Below are positions 55,156-62,484 of a stretch of DNA of 64,000 nucleotides, one piece after another. The translations under genes and the position numbers were made by a program. The stretch spans positions 1-64,000 of the forward strand of contig JAFUXA010000005.1 of NCBI GenBank assembly GCA_017470985.1. Direction: 5' to 3'. This stretch comes from Lachnospiraceae bacterium (GTDB lineage Bacteria; Bacillota; Clostridia; Lachnospirales; Lachnospiraceae). Numbering within the stretch: the first letter of the stretch is position 1; each line of letters begins with the position of its first letter. The notes under the pieces are model-generated. The model searched no databases. It was not told where the DNA came from and saw only the letters and a program-made list of their open reading frames with translations.

Positions 55156-55647
55156 CTACATAGCTTCTATCATTTTCTGCTCCACTCTCAGCATAACTTC
55201 TGTATAATACTTCATCTCTGCATCATTAAGATCAGTTTTCAATTCCTCTGATGCTTGTACGAAATCAGAGTATTCCTGCATCATATCCGCATACTCCATT
55301 ATCATCGATGTATCAGCAGGATTTTGTTTATACTTCTTCATAAAATCCACATACTCATCCATGAATGACTCATAACTATCTAAGAATTCTTTTACATCTG
55401 GAGATATTTCTTCATTACTTGGTTCTGTTTCATTCTCAAGCTCCTCGAAATCATCCCCATTTGCTTCTTCATTAGTCTCAGCAGACCATGAAGACATATT
55501 TTCTTCCATTATTCTATAGAAGTCATCTGTAGCCTTTTGTTCTGCTTTTAACTTCTCCATTTTATAATGATATACTCCTACTCCCACTACTCCTGCGATT
55601 ATTGCAACCACAACAATTGCAATAATAACGATTGTCTTCTTTTTCAT
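55156..55647 (-). CDS. small single-pass membrane protein, acidic exterior domain (possibly DUF6591-like)
   Basis: The 163-residue protein has an N-terminal helix (about 5-27), then an acidic, helical exterior region with FLDSYESFMDEYVDFMKKYK (about 85-104) and a C-terminal helix ending VMLRVEQKMIEAM. The DSYE-FMDEY-FMKKY pattern recalls Lachnospiraceae proteins labelled DUF6591, from memory only. GGAGGAG lies 7 bases upstream; the start overlaps the merR-like stop by 4 bases, so the two are co-translated. It could sense or respond to an envelope signal with the regulator. Confidence 0.75.
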   Translation of the reverse strand: MKKKTIVIIAIVVVAIIAGVVGVGVYHYKMEKLKAEQKATDDFYRIMEENMSSWSAETNEEANGDDFEELENETEPSNEEISPDVKEFLDSYESFMDEYVDFMKKYKQNPADTSMIMEYADMMQEYSDFVQASEELKTDLNDAEMKYYTEVMLRVEQKMIEAM

Positions 55648-55985
55648 AATAAATCTCCTCCATTTTGCTTGATAATCTGTTTAGTAACATTAATATTTTC
55701 TTGTAAATATGCTTCTTCATTTTGCAATTTACATAAATGTTCCTGCATTAGTTTAACATCATAATAATTAGGTTTATCCAACAACTCCCTAATTACTTTT
55801 ACAGGAACCTTGGCTCGGCGATATTTTATAACCACCTTCAGTCGGGTTAGGTCTTTCTCATCATAAACTCGATATCCGTTCTCCTTTCTTCTTGGAACAA
55901 CCAAACCCATTTCGTCATAATAATGTAGCATTCTCGTAGATATATTCAGCATCTTTACTACATCTTTTGCCATCAATTCTTTCAT
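55644..55985 (-). CDS. MerR-family transcriptional regulator, short form
   Basis: This DNA-binding protein of 113 residues has the MerR helix-turn-helix and wing (DVVKMLNISTRMLHYYDEMGLVVPRRKENGYRVYDEKDLTRL, residues about 8-50). A dimerisation coiled coil follows (about 78-107), and there is no ligand domain. One Cys is present in the coiled coil. MerR proteins untwist promoters with 19-base spacers; two such promoters with matching dyads are nearby, one before this gene and one before the 52970 gene. The GGAGG ribosome binding site is squeezed between the -10 box and the start. Confidence 0.88.
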   Translation of the reverse strand: MKELMAKDVVKMLNISTRMLHYYDEMGLVVPRRKENGYRVYDEKDLTRLKVVIKYRRAKVPVKVIRELLDKPNYYDVKLMQEHLCKLQNEEAYLQENINVTKQIIKQNGGDLL

Positions 55986-55995
55986 AGCACCTCCG

Positions 55996-56026
55996 ATTCT
56001 AAACTATGACACGATGTCATAGTCAA
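55996..56026 (-). promoter_or_regulatory. MerR-type promoter with perfect dyad, before the merR-like gene
   Basis: On the minus strand TTGACT (56026 to 56021), a 19-base spacer and TAGAAT (56001 to 55996). The spacer carries the perfect dyad CTATGACA-CGA-TGTCATAG (56004-56022). The same arrangement occurs at 53829-53859. Confidence 0.72.
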
Positions 56027-56044
56027 TAACTACGAGGACAAATC

Positions 56045-56255
56045 CCTCACATAGGGGGTTGAAATTCTTGCGAACTTTTCCTCATATCGGAAGTTGAAAT
56101 TTTTGCGAAGCACTTCTCTATATTAGAAATTGAAAATTTCGCGAAGTATTTCTCTATATCAGAAATTGAAAATCCTGCGAAGTTTTCTCTGCATCAGAAG
56201 CTGAAAATCCTGCGAAGTTTTCTCTGCATCAGAAGCTGAAAATTATACGAACAAA
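56045..56255. repeat. tandem repeat, six units of 35 bp
   Basis: Units begin at 56045, 56080, 56115, 56151, 56186 and 56221, so the period is 35 (once 36). The last three are nearly identical and share CTGAAAAT and TGCGAAGTTTTCTCT; the first two have diverged. Since 35 is not a multiple of three and no frame stays open, it is non-coding. It fills most of the interval 55986-56334 together with the merR promoter and the rpiB terminator. Confidence 0.85.
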
Positions 56256-56266
56256 AACGCAAAAAA

Positions 56267-56296
56267 GAACACGCAAACCGTTAGGCTTACGCGCTC
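56267..56296 (-). terminator. terminator after rpiB
   Basis: A 13-bp stem with several G-U pairs (GAGCGCGTAAGCC / GGTTTGCGTGTTC) and a 4-base loop is followed by TTTTTTG on the minus strand. Confidence 0.75.
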
Positions 56297-56334
56297 TTAA
56301 TTATTTTTACTCTCTATTTAATTAACACACTCTT

Positions 56335-56796
56335 TTATGACAAGCTCTTACACAACTCATCATTTATTTCTTTTACTTTATCTCTTCTGCGGACATATTT
56401 CTCTGCTGTGAGCGGTTCAGTACACATCCATGTCTTCACTATTTCCATTGCTATCATTTCACCAATAAGCTTTCCACCCAGACACAATACATTGGCGTCG
56501 TTATGCTCTCGTGATAGCTGTGCGCAAAATGGATCCTGACATACGCAGGCGTAGATTCCCTTTACTTTGTTGGCAATCATGGCACTTCCATAACCAACAC
56601 CATCAACAAATATTCCTCGGTCACACTCACCTTTGCCCACAGCCATTGCTGCAGGATATACATAATCCGACAAGTCACAGGATTCTCCATCATATGTTCC
56701 AAAATCTTTCACCTCATGACCTTGTGACTCCAGATAATCTTTGATTACATTTTTCAAAGCTGTTCCTGCATGATCATTTGCCATTGCTATCTTCAT
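56335..56796 (-). CDS. rpiB: RpiB/LacAB-family sugar-phosphate isomerase
   Basis: This family interconverts ribose 5-phosphate and ribulose 5-phosphate, or related sugar phosphates. The 153-residue product has the family start (IAMANDHAGTALKNVIKDYL), the loop DYVYPAAMAVGKGECDRGIFVDGVGYGSAMIANK, and REHNDANVLCLGGKLIG. The active-site loop reads DGVGYG where typical RpiB has CGTGIG: the catalytic-base Cys is replaced by Asp here. The true substrate may therefore differ. It is a single-gene unit. Confidence 0.82.
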   Translation of the reverse strand: MKIAMANDHAGTALKNVIKDYLESQGHEVKDFGTYDGESCDLSDYVYPAAMAVGKGECDRGIFVDGVGYGSAMIANKVKGIYACVCQDPFCAQLSREHNDANVLCLGGKLIGEMIAMEIVKTWMCTEPLTAEKYVRRRDKVKEINDELCKSLS

Positions 56797-56828
56797 AATG
56801 CCTACCTCCTTTTTTCATATATTAATAG

Positions 56829-58283
56829 TTACATTTCCATTATGGTATAAGTATCTCTGCTCTTCTTAGATTCATATAGCGCCTCATCAGCTACACTAAT
56901 CATATTATTTACAAGATCTGTTCCCAGAGCACACCCAAAACTCATGGACAAATGTATCTCAGGATGGTTGTTAATTTTCAACGTCTTCACCTTAGATCTC
57001 AGATACTGAAGTTTCTCTTCCATAATTTCTTTGGTAATATCAGAAAATACCATCATAAATTCATCACCACCATAGCGAAGTACCACATCATCTTTTCTGA
57101 CTGAATGTTCTAGAAGCTCCGCTACTTTTTGAATGGCTTCGTCTCCAGCCTGGTGTCCGGCGCTATCATTTACCATCTTGAAATAATCAATATCTGCCAT
57201 AACCACAGAATTACAAGGCTCAAATATAAGCTTCTCATCCAGATATCTTCTATTGCGCACCTTGGACAGAGAATCGATATAAATCTCAGCTTCATACTCA
57301 GAAATCATCTTCTGCTGGGCCATATACTGTAGCTTCGTCTCTGTTGTGTCCTGGCAACCATATACTATGTGAGCAATACTTCCATCCTCATTTCTATCAC
57401 CTACCAGGAATATTCCAGTAAACCAACGATTTGCACCTTCACTATAAAACTCCATACTACTAGAGCCATTTTCCGCAACAGCTTCTATTATTTTATCCTT
57501 ATCCAACCACTCATAAAGACTCTGACGAAAACTCTCCGCCACCGAAGCATCCACATTGTTCCTAAGAAACTGAAATGCATCAGGAACCTTTTCCACCATT
57601 TCCACATATTCGTTGGTGCTTATCATACGATAGCTCATATCCTGCACATCAATAAAGATTGAGAAATTAAATGCTCTTCCCAGAGATTCCACGATTTTCA
57701 GATAATCCTTCAAATCTTTCTGAGCCGTAATATCTCTATAACAACCCATGTATATTTCCAGGGAACCATCCTCCGGACGTCTAACAAATCTACCTGCGCC
57801 TGTCACCCAGATAATACTTCCATCCTTTTTTACCATGCGATATGTGGCATGAGTTATGTCCGGCAGACTACGATGAATACGAACTGAATCCCAGAATAAT
57901 TTAACAAGACCATCTCGCTCCTCTGGAACCAATGTCTTGACCCAGCTATCAAACTCATTTGGCAAATCATCTAATCCCTCGTATCCCAGCATCATTCTAG
58001 TTTCGTCATTAAATTCAAAGCTTGTGAGATTCTCGTCGCGATCAAATGTGCAGAAATACATACCAGCCTTCAAACCTTTGGCAAACATGTCCTCTCTAAT
58101 TCTGGCAATACGGCATTTTGCATTGGCCTCCTCGATTCTGACATTACATTCCTTCAGAATATCACGCTGACTCTCAGGATAAGATTCTATGTCAAATAAT
58201 GGTACATCGTCCTCCAGAAATATACTCTCTTCAGCATCAAACTCTCCTACACCATTATCAATATCATATCGCTTTTCACTCAT
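56829..58283 (-). CDS. PAS-GGDEF diguanylate cyclase, cytoplasmic
   Basis: This protein of 484 residues has no membrane helix. A PAS domain (about 75-195, FCTFDRDENLTSFEF to GRFVRRPEDGSLEIYMGCYRDIT) and a second PAS-like region (about 205-320, ending IVYGCQDTTETKL) precede a GGDEF domain: NSVVMADIDYFKMVNDSAGHQAGD, active loop YGGDEFMMVF, and the inhibitory site RKDD five residues before it. The enzyme should be active and feedback-inhibited by c-di-GMP. The ATG at 58283 has GGAGG 8 bases upstream; the frame is open 19 codons further. Confidence 0.88.
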   Translation of the reverse strand: MSEKRYDIDNGVGEFDAEESIFLEDDVPLFDIESYPESQRDILKECNVRIEEANAKCRIARIREDMFAKGLKAGMYFCTFDRDENLTSFEFNDETRMMLGYEGLDDLPNEFDSWVKTLVPEERDGLVKLFWDSVRIHRSLPDITHATYRMVKKDGSIIWVTGAGRFVRRPEDGSLEIYMGCYRDITAQKDLKDYLKIVESLGRAFNFSIFIDVQDMSYRMISTNEYVEMVEKVPDAFQFLRNNVDASVAESFRQSLYEWLDKDKIIEAVAENGSSSMEFYSEGANRWFTGIFLVGDRNEDGSIAHIVYGCQDTTETKLQYMAQQKMISEYEAEIYIDSLSKVRNRRYLDEKLIFEPCNSVVMADIDYFKMVNDSAGHQAGDEAIQKVAELLEHSVRKDDVVLRYGGDEFMMVFSDITKEIMEEKLQYLRSKVKTLKINNHPEIHLSMSFGCALGTDLVNNMISVADEALYESKKSRDTYTIMEM

Positions 58284-58377
58284 ATAACTCGCCTCCCAAT
58301 GTCCGTCTCTTACGTCCTTTTTCCAAATCCAGAGACGCAAGCAACTTATAAGTCTCTCTATATAATCTCAGTCTACA

Positions 58378-59094
58378 TCACGGCAATATTTTAATACCTT
58401 TACTATCCAAAAATACAATAACAAAGAAAATGCCCCATACAGCAATGAAAAAAACTATAAATACTTTCAGAAACAAATCATTTCGCAAATGGCAAAATGG
58501 CAACTTCCCTACTCCAATAAGAAGCATCCATAATCCCAACAAAAATAACAATGCAAAAATAACTTCTAATGCAATCAAACCTATGTTTAAAAGCCCAACA
58601 AATAACCAGCATGATACGATCATAAACAAAAATCCTACCCCGCGAAATTGTGTTCCTTCTTCTTTGCTCATGTAGACACAATTCCACACGCCCGGCTTAT
58701 ATTTAAAGCCATGATCCATTAGATAATGCTCTATTATAGAGCTCAACTTATCTATATCATGTCCAATTTGAGCTCTATCCTCCACCTTTACTCTCTTGCG
58801 CCATATGGGATTCTCATCTACCGGAGAAGCTGAATAATAGGTCGTTTTTACTGTTTCCGTTGCATGTCCATACTTCGTCCTATTCAATTTAATCTCTCCG
58901 CCGGAAAATGTACCATCTTTTCTCAGCTTATATCTCATACAAAACTTTTCCAGTTCCTCTCTATCCTCATCCTGGGAGATGCTTTCCGGCTTCCATTTGA
59001 CCACAATAGTATTTCTCACTATTTTTAAAGAAAACGGATACTGGTCAGATTTTAAATCCTTAACAATAGCCTGCTTTAATTCTTCCAAATTCAT
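58378..59094 (-). CDS. hypothetical protein with two C-terminal membrane helices
   Basis: I do not recognise this 238-residue protein. A soluble, charged N-terminal region (about 1-140, many Lys and Glu) includes RNTIVVKWKPESIS and YSASPVDENPIWRKRVKVEDR. It is followed by hydrophobic stretches at about 152-198 (probably two helices) and a last one at about 213-230. The ATG at 59094 has GGGGAG 11 bases upstream, a long spacing; the upstream ATG at 59118 has none. It may be expressed alone. Confidence 0.65.
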   Translation of the reverse strand: MNLEELKQAIVKDLKSDQYPFSLKIVRNTIVVKWKPESISQDEDREELEKFCMRYKLRKDGTFSGGEIKLNRTKYGHATETVKTTYYSASPVDENPIWRKRVKVEDRAQIGHDIDKLSSIIEHYLMDHGFKYKPGVWNCVYMSKEEGTQFRGVGFLFMIVSCWLFVGLLNIGLIALEVIFALLFLLGLWMLLIGVGKLPFCHLRNDLFLKVFIVFFIAVWGIFFVIVFLDSKGIKILP

Positions 59095-59162
59095 ATAAAT
59101 ATGTACTCCCCATGCCATTTTAATTAACTAGATATCTATAATAATACCACTTTCTTCAACAA

Positions 59163-60209
59163 CTATAAGGCATATCCTATGAGAAGCTTAAGAGTATTTT
59201 CCACACCATCTCTATGACTTCTCTCGTAACCATGAGATGCATATACTCCAGCTCCAATCAGACCATGCTTCACATCGAATCCAGCTCCAAGTGTAGCTTC
59301 AACATCAGAACCGTAATGAGGGTATACATCAACGGCAAAGTCAGCCTCCATCTTCTTGGCAGCTTCCATTAATCCCTTCACTACAGAATATGCATAAGGA
59401 CCACCTGAATCCTTGGCACAGATAGATACCTGACGCTCAGTGCATGATAAGCCTTCGCCAACACATCCCATATCAACGGAGATTGCTTCTGTAACTCCTT
59501 CTGGTACTGATGCGCAACCACCGTGTCCTACCTCTTCAAATACTGTGACATGTGCATATAATGCTCTTGATGGTGTGATGTCATGATCCTTAATATATTT
59601 CGCAAATCCCAGCAATATTCCAACAGATAATTTATCATCTAAGAATCTGCTCTTGATATATCCACTCTTTGTGATTCTGGTATTTGGCTCGAAGCAGACA
59701 ATATCTCCCACACCAATTCCAAGCTTCTCTACATCTTCCTTGGATTTCACATCTTCATCTAAAACCACTTCGCATGTATCAAAAGAACGCTTCACATCAT
59801 CATACTCACCATTTACATGAATAGACGCATTTTCCAACTGAAATGTACCCTCATATTCGCCGTTAAACTTTGTAACGACGCGGACATTTTCTGTCTCTGC
59901 ATTGTTGGCATTCATTCCACCCAAAGGTGTGATGGCAAGACGCCCTGTAGACTTAATGGACGAAACCATTCCACCTAAAGTATCAGTATGCGCTTCAAGA
60001 AACAGACCATTGTCAGCATCTGTTCCTGTTAGATTCACAAGCACTCCACCCTTCTTGGTGATAGATGCCTCATAACCCAAATCTTCAAACTCTTTTTTCA
60101 CCCAGGCTGCCGCGTCATCTGTATAGCCCGTAGGCGAGTCAATATTCAACAGTTCCACGGTTTTATTCATAATAAAATCTGTATATTCACTAAATTTATT
60201 TGCTCCCAT
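59163..60209 (-). CDS. M42-family metallopeptidase
   Basis: This is a cytosolic aminopeptidase of the M42 type (glutamyl aminopeptidase or related), 348 residues. Metal and catalytic motifs are LFLEAHTDTLGGMVSSI near residue 68 (His, Asp), SRFLDDKLSVGILLGF near 185, TVFEEVGHGGCASVPEGV near 220 (catalytic and metal Glu), and HYGSDVEATLGAGFDVKHGLIGAGVYASHGYERSH near 295-330. The ATG at 60209 is preferred because AGGA lies 8 bases upstream; ATG 60215 is too close to it. A tail-to-head terminator separates it from the GH43 remnant. Confidence 0.88.
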   Translation of the reverse strand: MGANKFSEYTDFIMNKTVELLNIDSPTGYTDDAAAWVKKEFEDLGYEASITKKGGVLVNLTGTDADNGLFLEAHTDTLGGMVSSIKSTGRLAITPLGGMNANNAETENVRVVTKFNGEYEGTFQLENASIHVNGEYDDVKRSFDTCEVVLDEDVKSKEDVEKLGIGVGDIVCFEPNTRITKSGYIKSRFLDDKLSVGILLGFAKYIKDHDITPSRALYAHVTVFEEVGHGGCASVPEGVTEAISVDMGCVGEGLSCTERQVSICAKDSGGPYAYSVVKGLMEAAKKMEADFAVDVYPHYGSDVEATLGAGFDVKHGLIGAGVYASHGYERSHRDGVENTLKLLIGYAL

Positions 60210-60291
60210 TTTCATAGTCCTTCTTTCATTTTTATCGCAATGTAAGTATACCACAATTTTATCAACTCCGTTCCTGTAAAATAAAAAGGCA

Positions 60292-60325
60292 CCAAAAAGA
60301 TATTCTCTTTGATGCCCTAATAGAA
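60292..60325 (-). terminator. terminator after the GH43 remnant
   Basis: GGCATCAAAGAGA and TCTTTTTGGTGCC pair with mismatches around a short loop, then TTTTT follows on the minus strand. It lies 40 bases beyond the last GH43 codon and would end the rhamnosidase-esterase-GH43 transcript. Confidence 0.75.
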
Positions 60326-60364
60326 ATTATTCATTTTTCATTGTTTCTCGCTTCCTCCTTCTGT

Positions 60365-61507
60365 TCAAAAGTTTTTATCAAAAGCGATTTCCAACAAGTC
60401 GCACATGGTATCCCCATTTGTCTTTAAATACAATGCATGAACCCCCTGTTTTTCGAAGGTTAGGAGAGTTCTCGCCCATGTATCCGATTGTCCTAGAAGA
60501 AGTTCTCCTAGTTTCTCGTCATCGGCATACACACTTAACTTCCCGTAACCACGATAGGTAATATAAAGTGTCGTTTCTCCCTCAAATGAAAAGTACTTGT
60601 ATCCAACCACCGCACCATCACAAAGCTCTGCAACAAAACGTTCCCCTTCCCGACAGGTCACATATGGCATACGTTTGCTATTTCCAACAATCGGTGTATG
60701 CCCTTTCTTTCTCGTCTTGGCATTAAACAGATTGCAGCAAATAGCGGCTGGGTAGGACCCTTTAGCGACAAGTGGGCCATCATTTAATCCCTGACTAGTC
60801 ATCTCCACCTGTGGAATGCTTCCATCTGGCAAAATCTCTATTTTTTCCGCACATCCCTGTCTGCTATAGCAGGTCTTATTGGTATGTCTGTGATAGAACA
60901 TATACCACTGTCCCGTTACGCACACCATACTTCCGTGATTGTTGCCTGTGATTGCAAGACGTTCCTCAAGCTTTCTGCCCTGATAACCAACATCACCATT
61001 GGATATCAGAACCCCACCACATTGCCACCTTCAATGCCATATGGCTCTCTTTTAATCTGCTCTTTAGTCTTCTCAAAAAGTTTGGGTCCCACAAAATGCT
61101 TACAGATAAAAGAAGAGAATTTCGTCATAAATTTTGGCACCTTTTGAGTCCCAGTCCCAATAGCCCAGCCATAGTAAAGATAGATTTTTCCATTATCATT
61201 TAAAAGTCCTGGATCAAAGGTGATATCTTCCATCACATCCCTGCACCACGTCAGGTGCATACATGTATTTATCTTTTTTATTATGTCCCGGATCCTGTTC
61301 TGCTCGGTATATGATACCTTCACTGCGCCAATCAGATAAATCGTCTATAGGAGCAGAAAAGCATTCGTAATCAAGAACACAAAATTCGGTTCCGTTTTCT
61401 GCATCGTGGGAGCCAAACACATAAAGTCTGTCTCCAAACACGTGTGGCTCACCATCTGGAATATAGGTATCCAGTGGTAAATATGGGTTGTAAACTTGTC
61501 GTTTCAT
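60365..61507 (-). pseudogene. decayed GH43-family glycoside hydrolase
   Basis: GH43 enzymes release arabinose or xylose from plant polysaccharides. Three reading-frame pieces are in order. Residues from 61507 (NPYLPLDTYIPDGEPHVFGD, DKYMYAPDVVQGCDGRYH) match the family start with the catalytic Asp region. A second frame begins with ITFDPGLLNDNGKIYLYYGW near 61230. A third, same frame as the first, has LISNGDVGYQGRK, ITGNNHGSM and WYMFYHRHTNKT to 60365. Between pieces one and two, and two and three, conserved blocks are missing as well as the frame, so these are deletions, not single-base sequencing slips. Confidence 0.85.
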
Positions 61508-61545
61508 AAATAACTATTACCTCCTAAAAAATTTGCCAACCAGAA

Positions 61546-62484
61546 TTAAAAATTCTCAATAAAACAAATTGCATTTTTTAAGGTTTTTTTCGCTTCCGGC
61601 ATCATTGGTAATGTTGCATATGCATGACAAATACCACTAACAACATCCATCTCTACAGGATGTCCTTCTTTTTTTAGTTTTTCATATAAGGTTACTGAAT
61701 CATCGTATAACACTTCAGCATCAGAAACAGCTAAAAACACAGGTGGCATACCTTTATAATCACCATAGTATGGAGAAATATATGGATGTAACATGATTTC
61801 TCTTGGTGGATGAGCTACTCCAAATACAGCCTGATTTTGTCTATCACAAAAAAGGGCATTTTTTAACATATAGTCCGTCTTTTCTTTTCCATGGTGACTC
61901 TTTAAATCATCTGCCTGATTTGTAATTGGAGAAAATGCACATACCGCTTTTGGCATTATTCTTCCCTCATCCTTTGCTCTTAAAGAAACCGATAAGACAA
62001 GTAAGCCACCTGCGCTTCCACCCATAAGAACTATATTCTTCATCTCGTATCCAAGTTCTTCTATCCCATCATACATGTCCATACAATCATCTAACTGTGC
62101 TGGCCAAATATGTTCCGGTGCCAGTCTATAATCGTTTGCAATGACAGTATAGCCAAATTTTTCTGCCAAATAATAAGTACATCCACGACTTTGCTTTGCT
62201 GAACCTGTGGTACATCCACCACCATGAATAAACCATATTACTTTATCTGCCTTTGGATTAGCTGGTGTAATGACTTCGTATCCAATCCCTTTATATTCTT
62301 TTTCAACTACTTGAATCCCTTTTGGTAGTTTGGGCAGTTTTCGTGCAGCATTACGCGCTCTTTCCGCCACATAATCATGTTCCGTATTAATATCTTCTGC
62401 TGGCATACTTTTAAATATTTGATTTAACATTTTCGCTTGTATACTTAACATCATTCTCTCCTTCCATAAATATGGACGTTTCAT
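61546..62484 (-). CDS. acetyl-esterase-like alpha/beta hydrolase (HSL type)
   Basis: This esterase of 312 residues in the hormone-sensitive-lipase family has the HGGG oxyanion motif in WFIHGGGCTTGSA near residue 88, nucleophile elbow VLMGGSAGGLLVLS near 152, Asp in FLAVSDAEVLYDD near 252, and His in SGICHAYATLP near 282. It has no signal peptide, so it probably acts inside on imported acetylated oligosaccharides. The start overlaps the rhamnosidase stop by 4 bases. ATGs ten codons in are alternatives. Confidence 0.85.
   Translation of the reverse strand: MKRPYLWKERMMLSIQAKMLNQIFKSMPAEDINTEHDYVAERARNAARKLPKLPKGIQVVEKEYKGIGYEVITPANPKADKVIWFIHGGGCTTGSAKQSRGCTYYLAEKFGYTVIANDYRLAPEHIWPAQLDDCMDMYDGIEELGYEMKNIVLMGGSAGGLLVLSVSLRAKDEGRIMPKAVCAFSPITNQADDLKSHHGKEKTDYMLKNALFCDRQNQAVFGVAHPPREIMLHPYISPYYGDYKGMPPVFLAVSDAEVLYDDSVTLYEKLKKEGHPVEMDVVSGICHAYATLPMMPEAKKTLKNAICFIENF

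Noticed and set aside
56045-56255. CRISPR array
   Set aside because: The full 35 bp is repeated without unique spacers, and no cas genes are nearby.
60365-61507. GH43 frameshifts as simple sequencing errors
   Set aside because: Conserved blocks are missing at both joints, so single-base insertions or losses cannot restore the gene.
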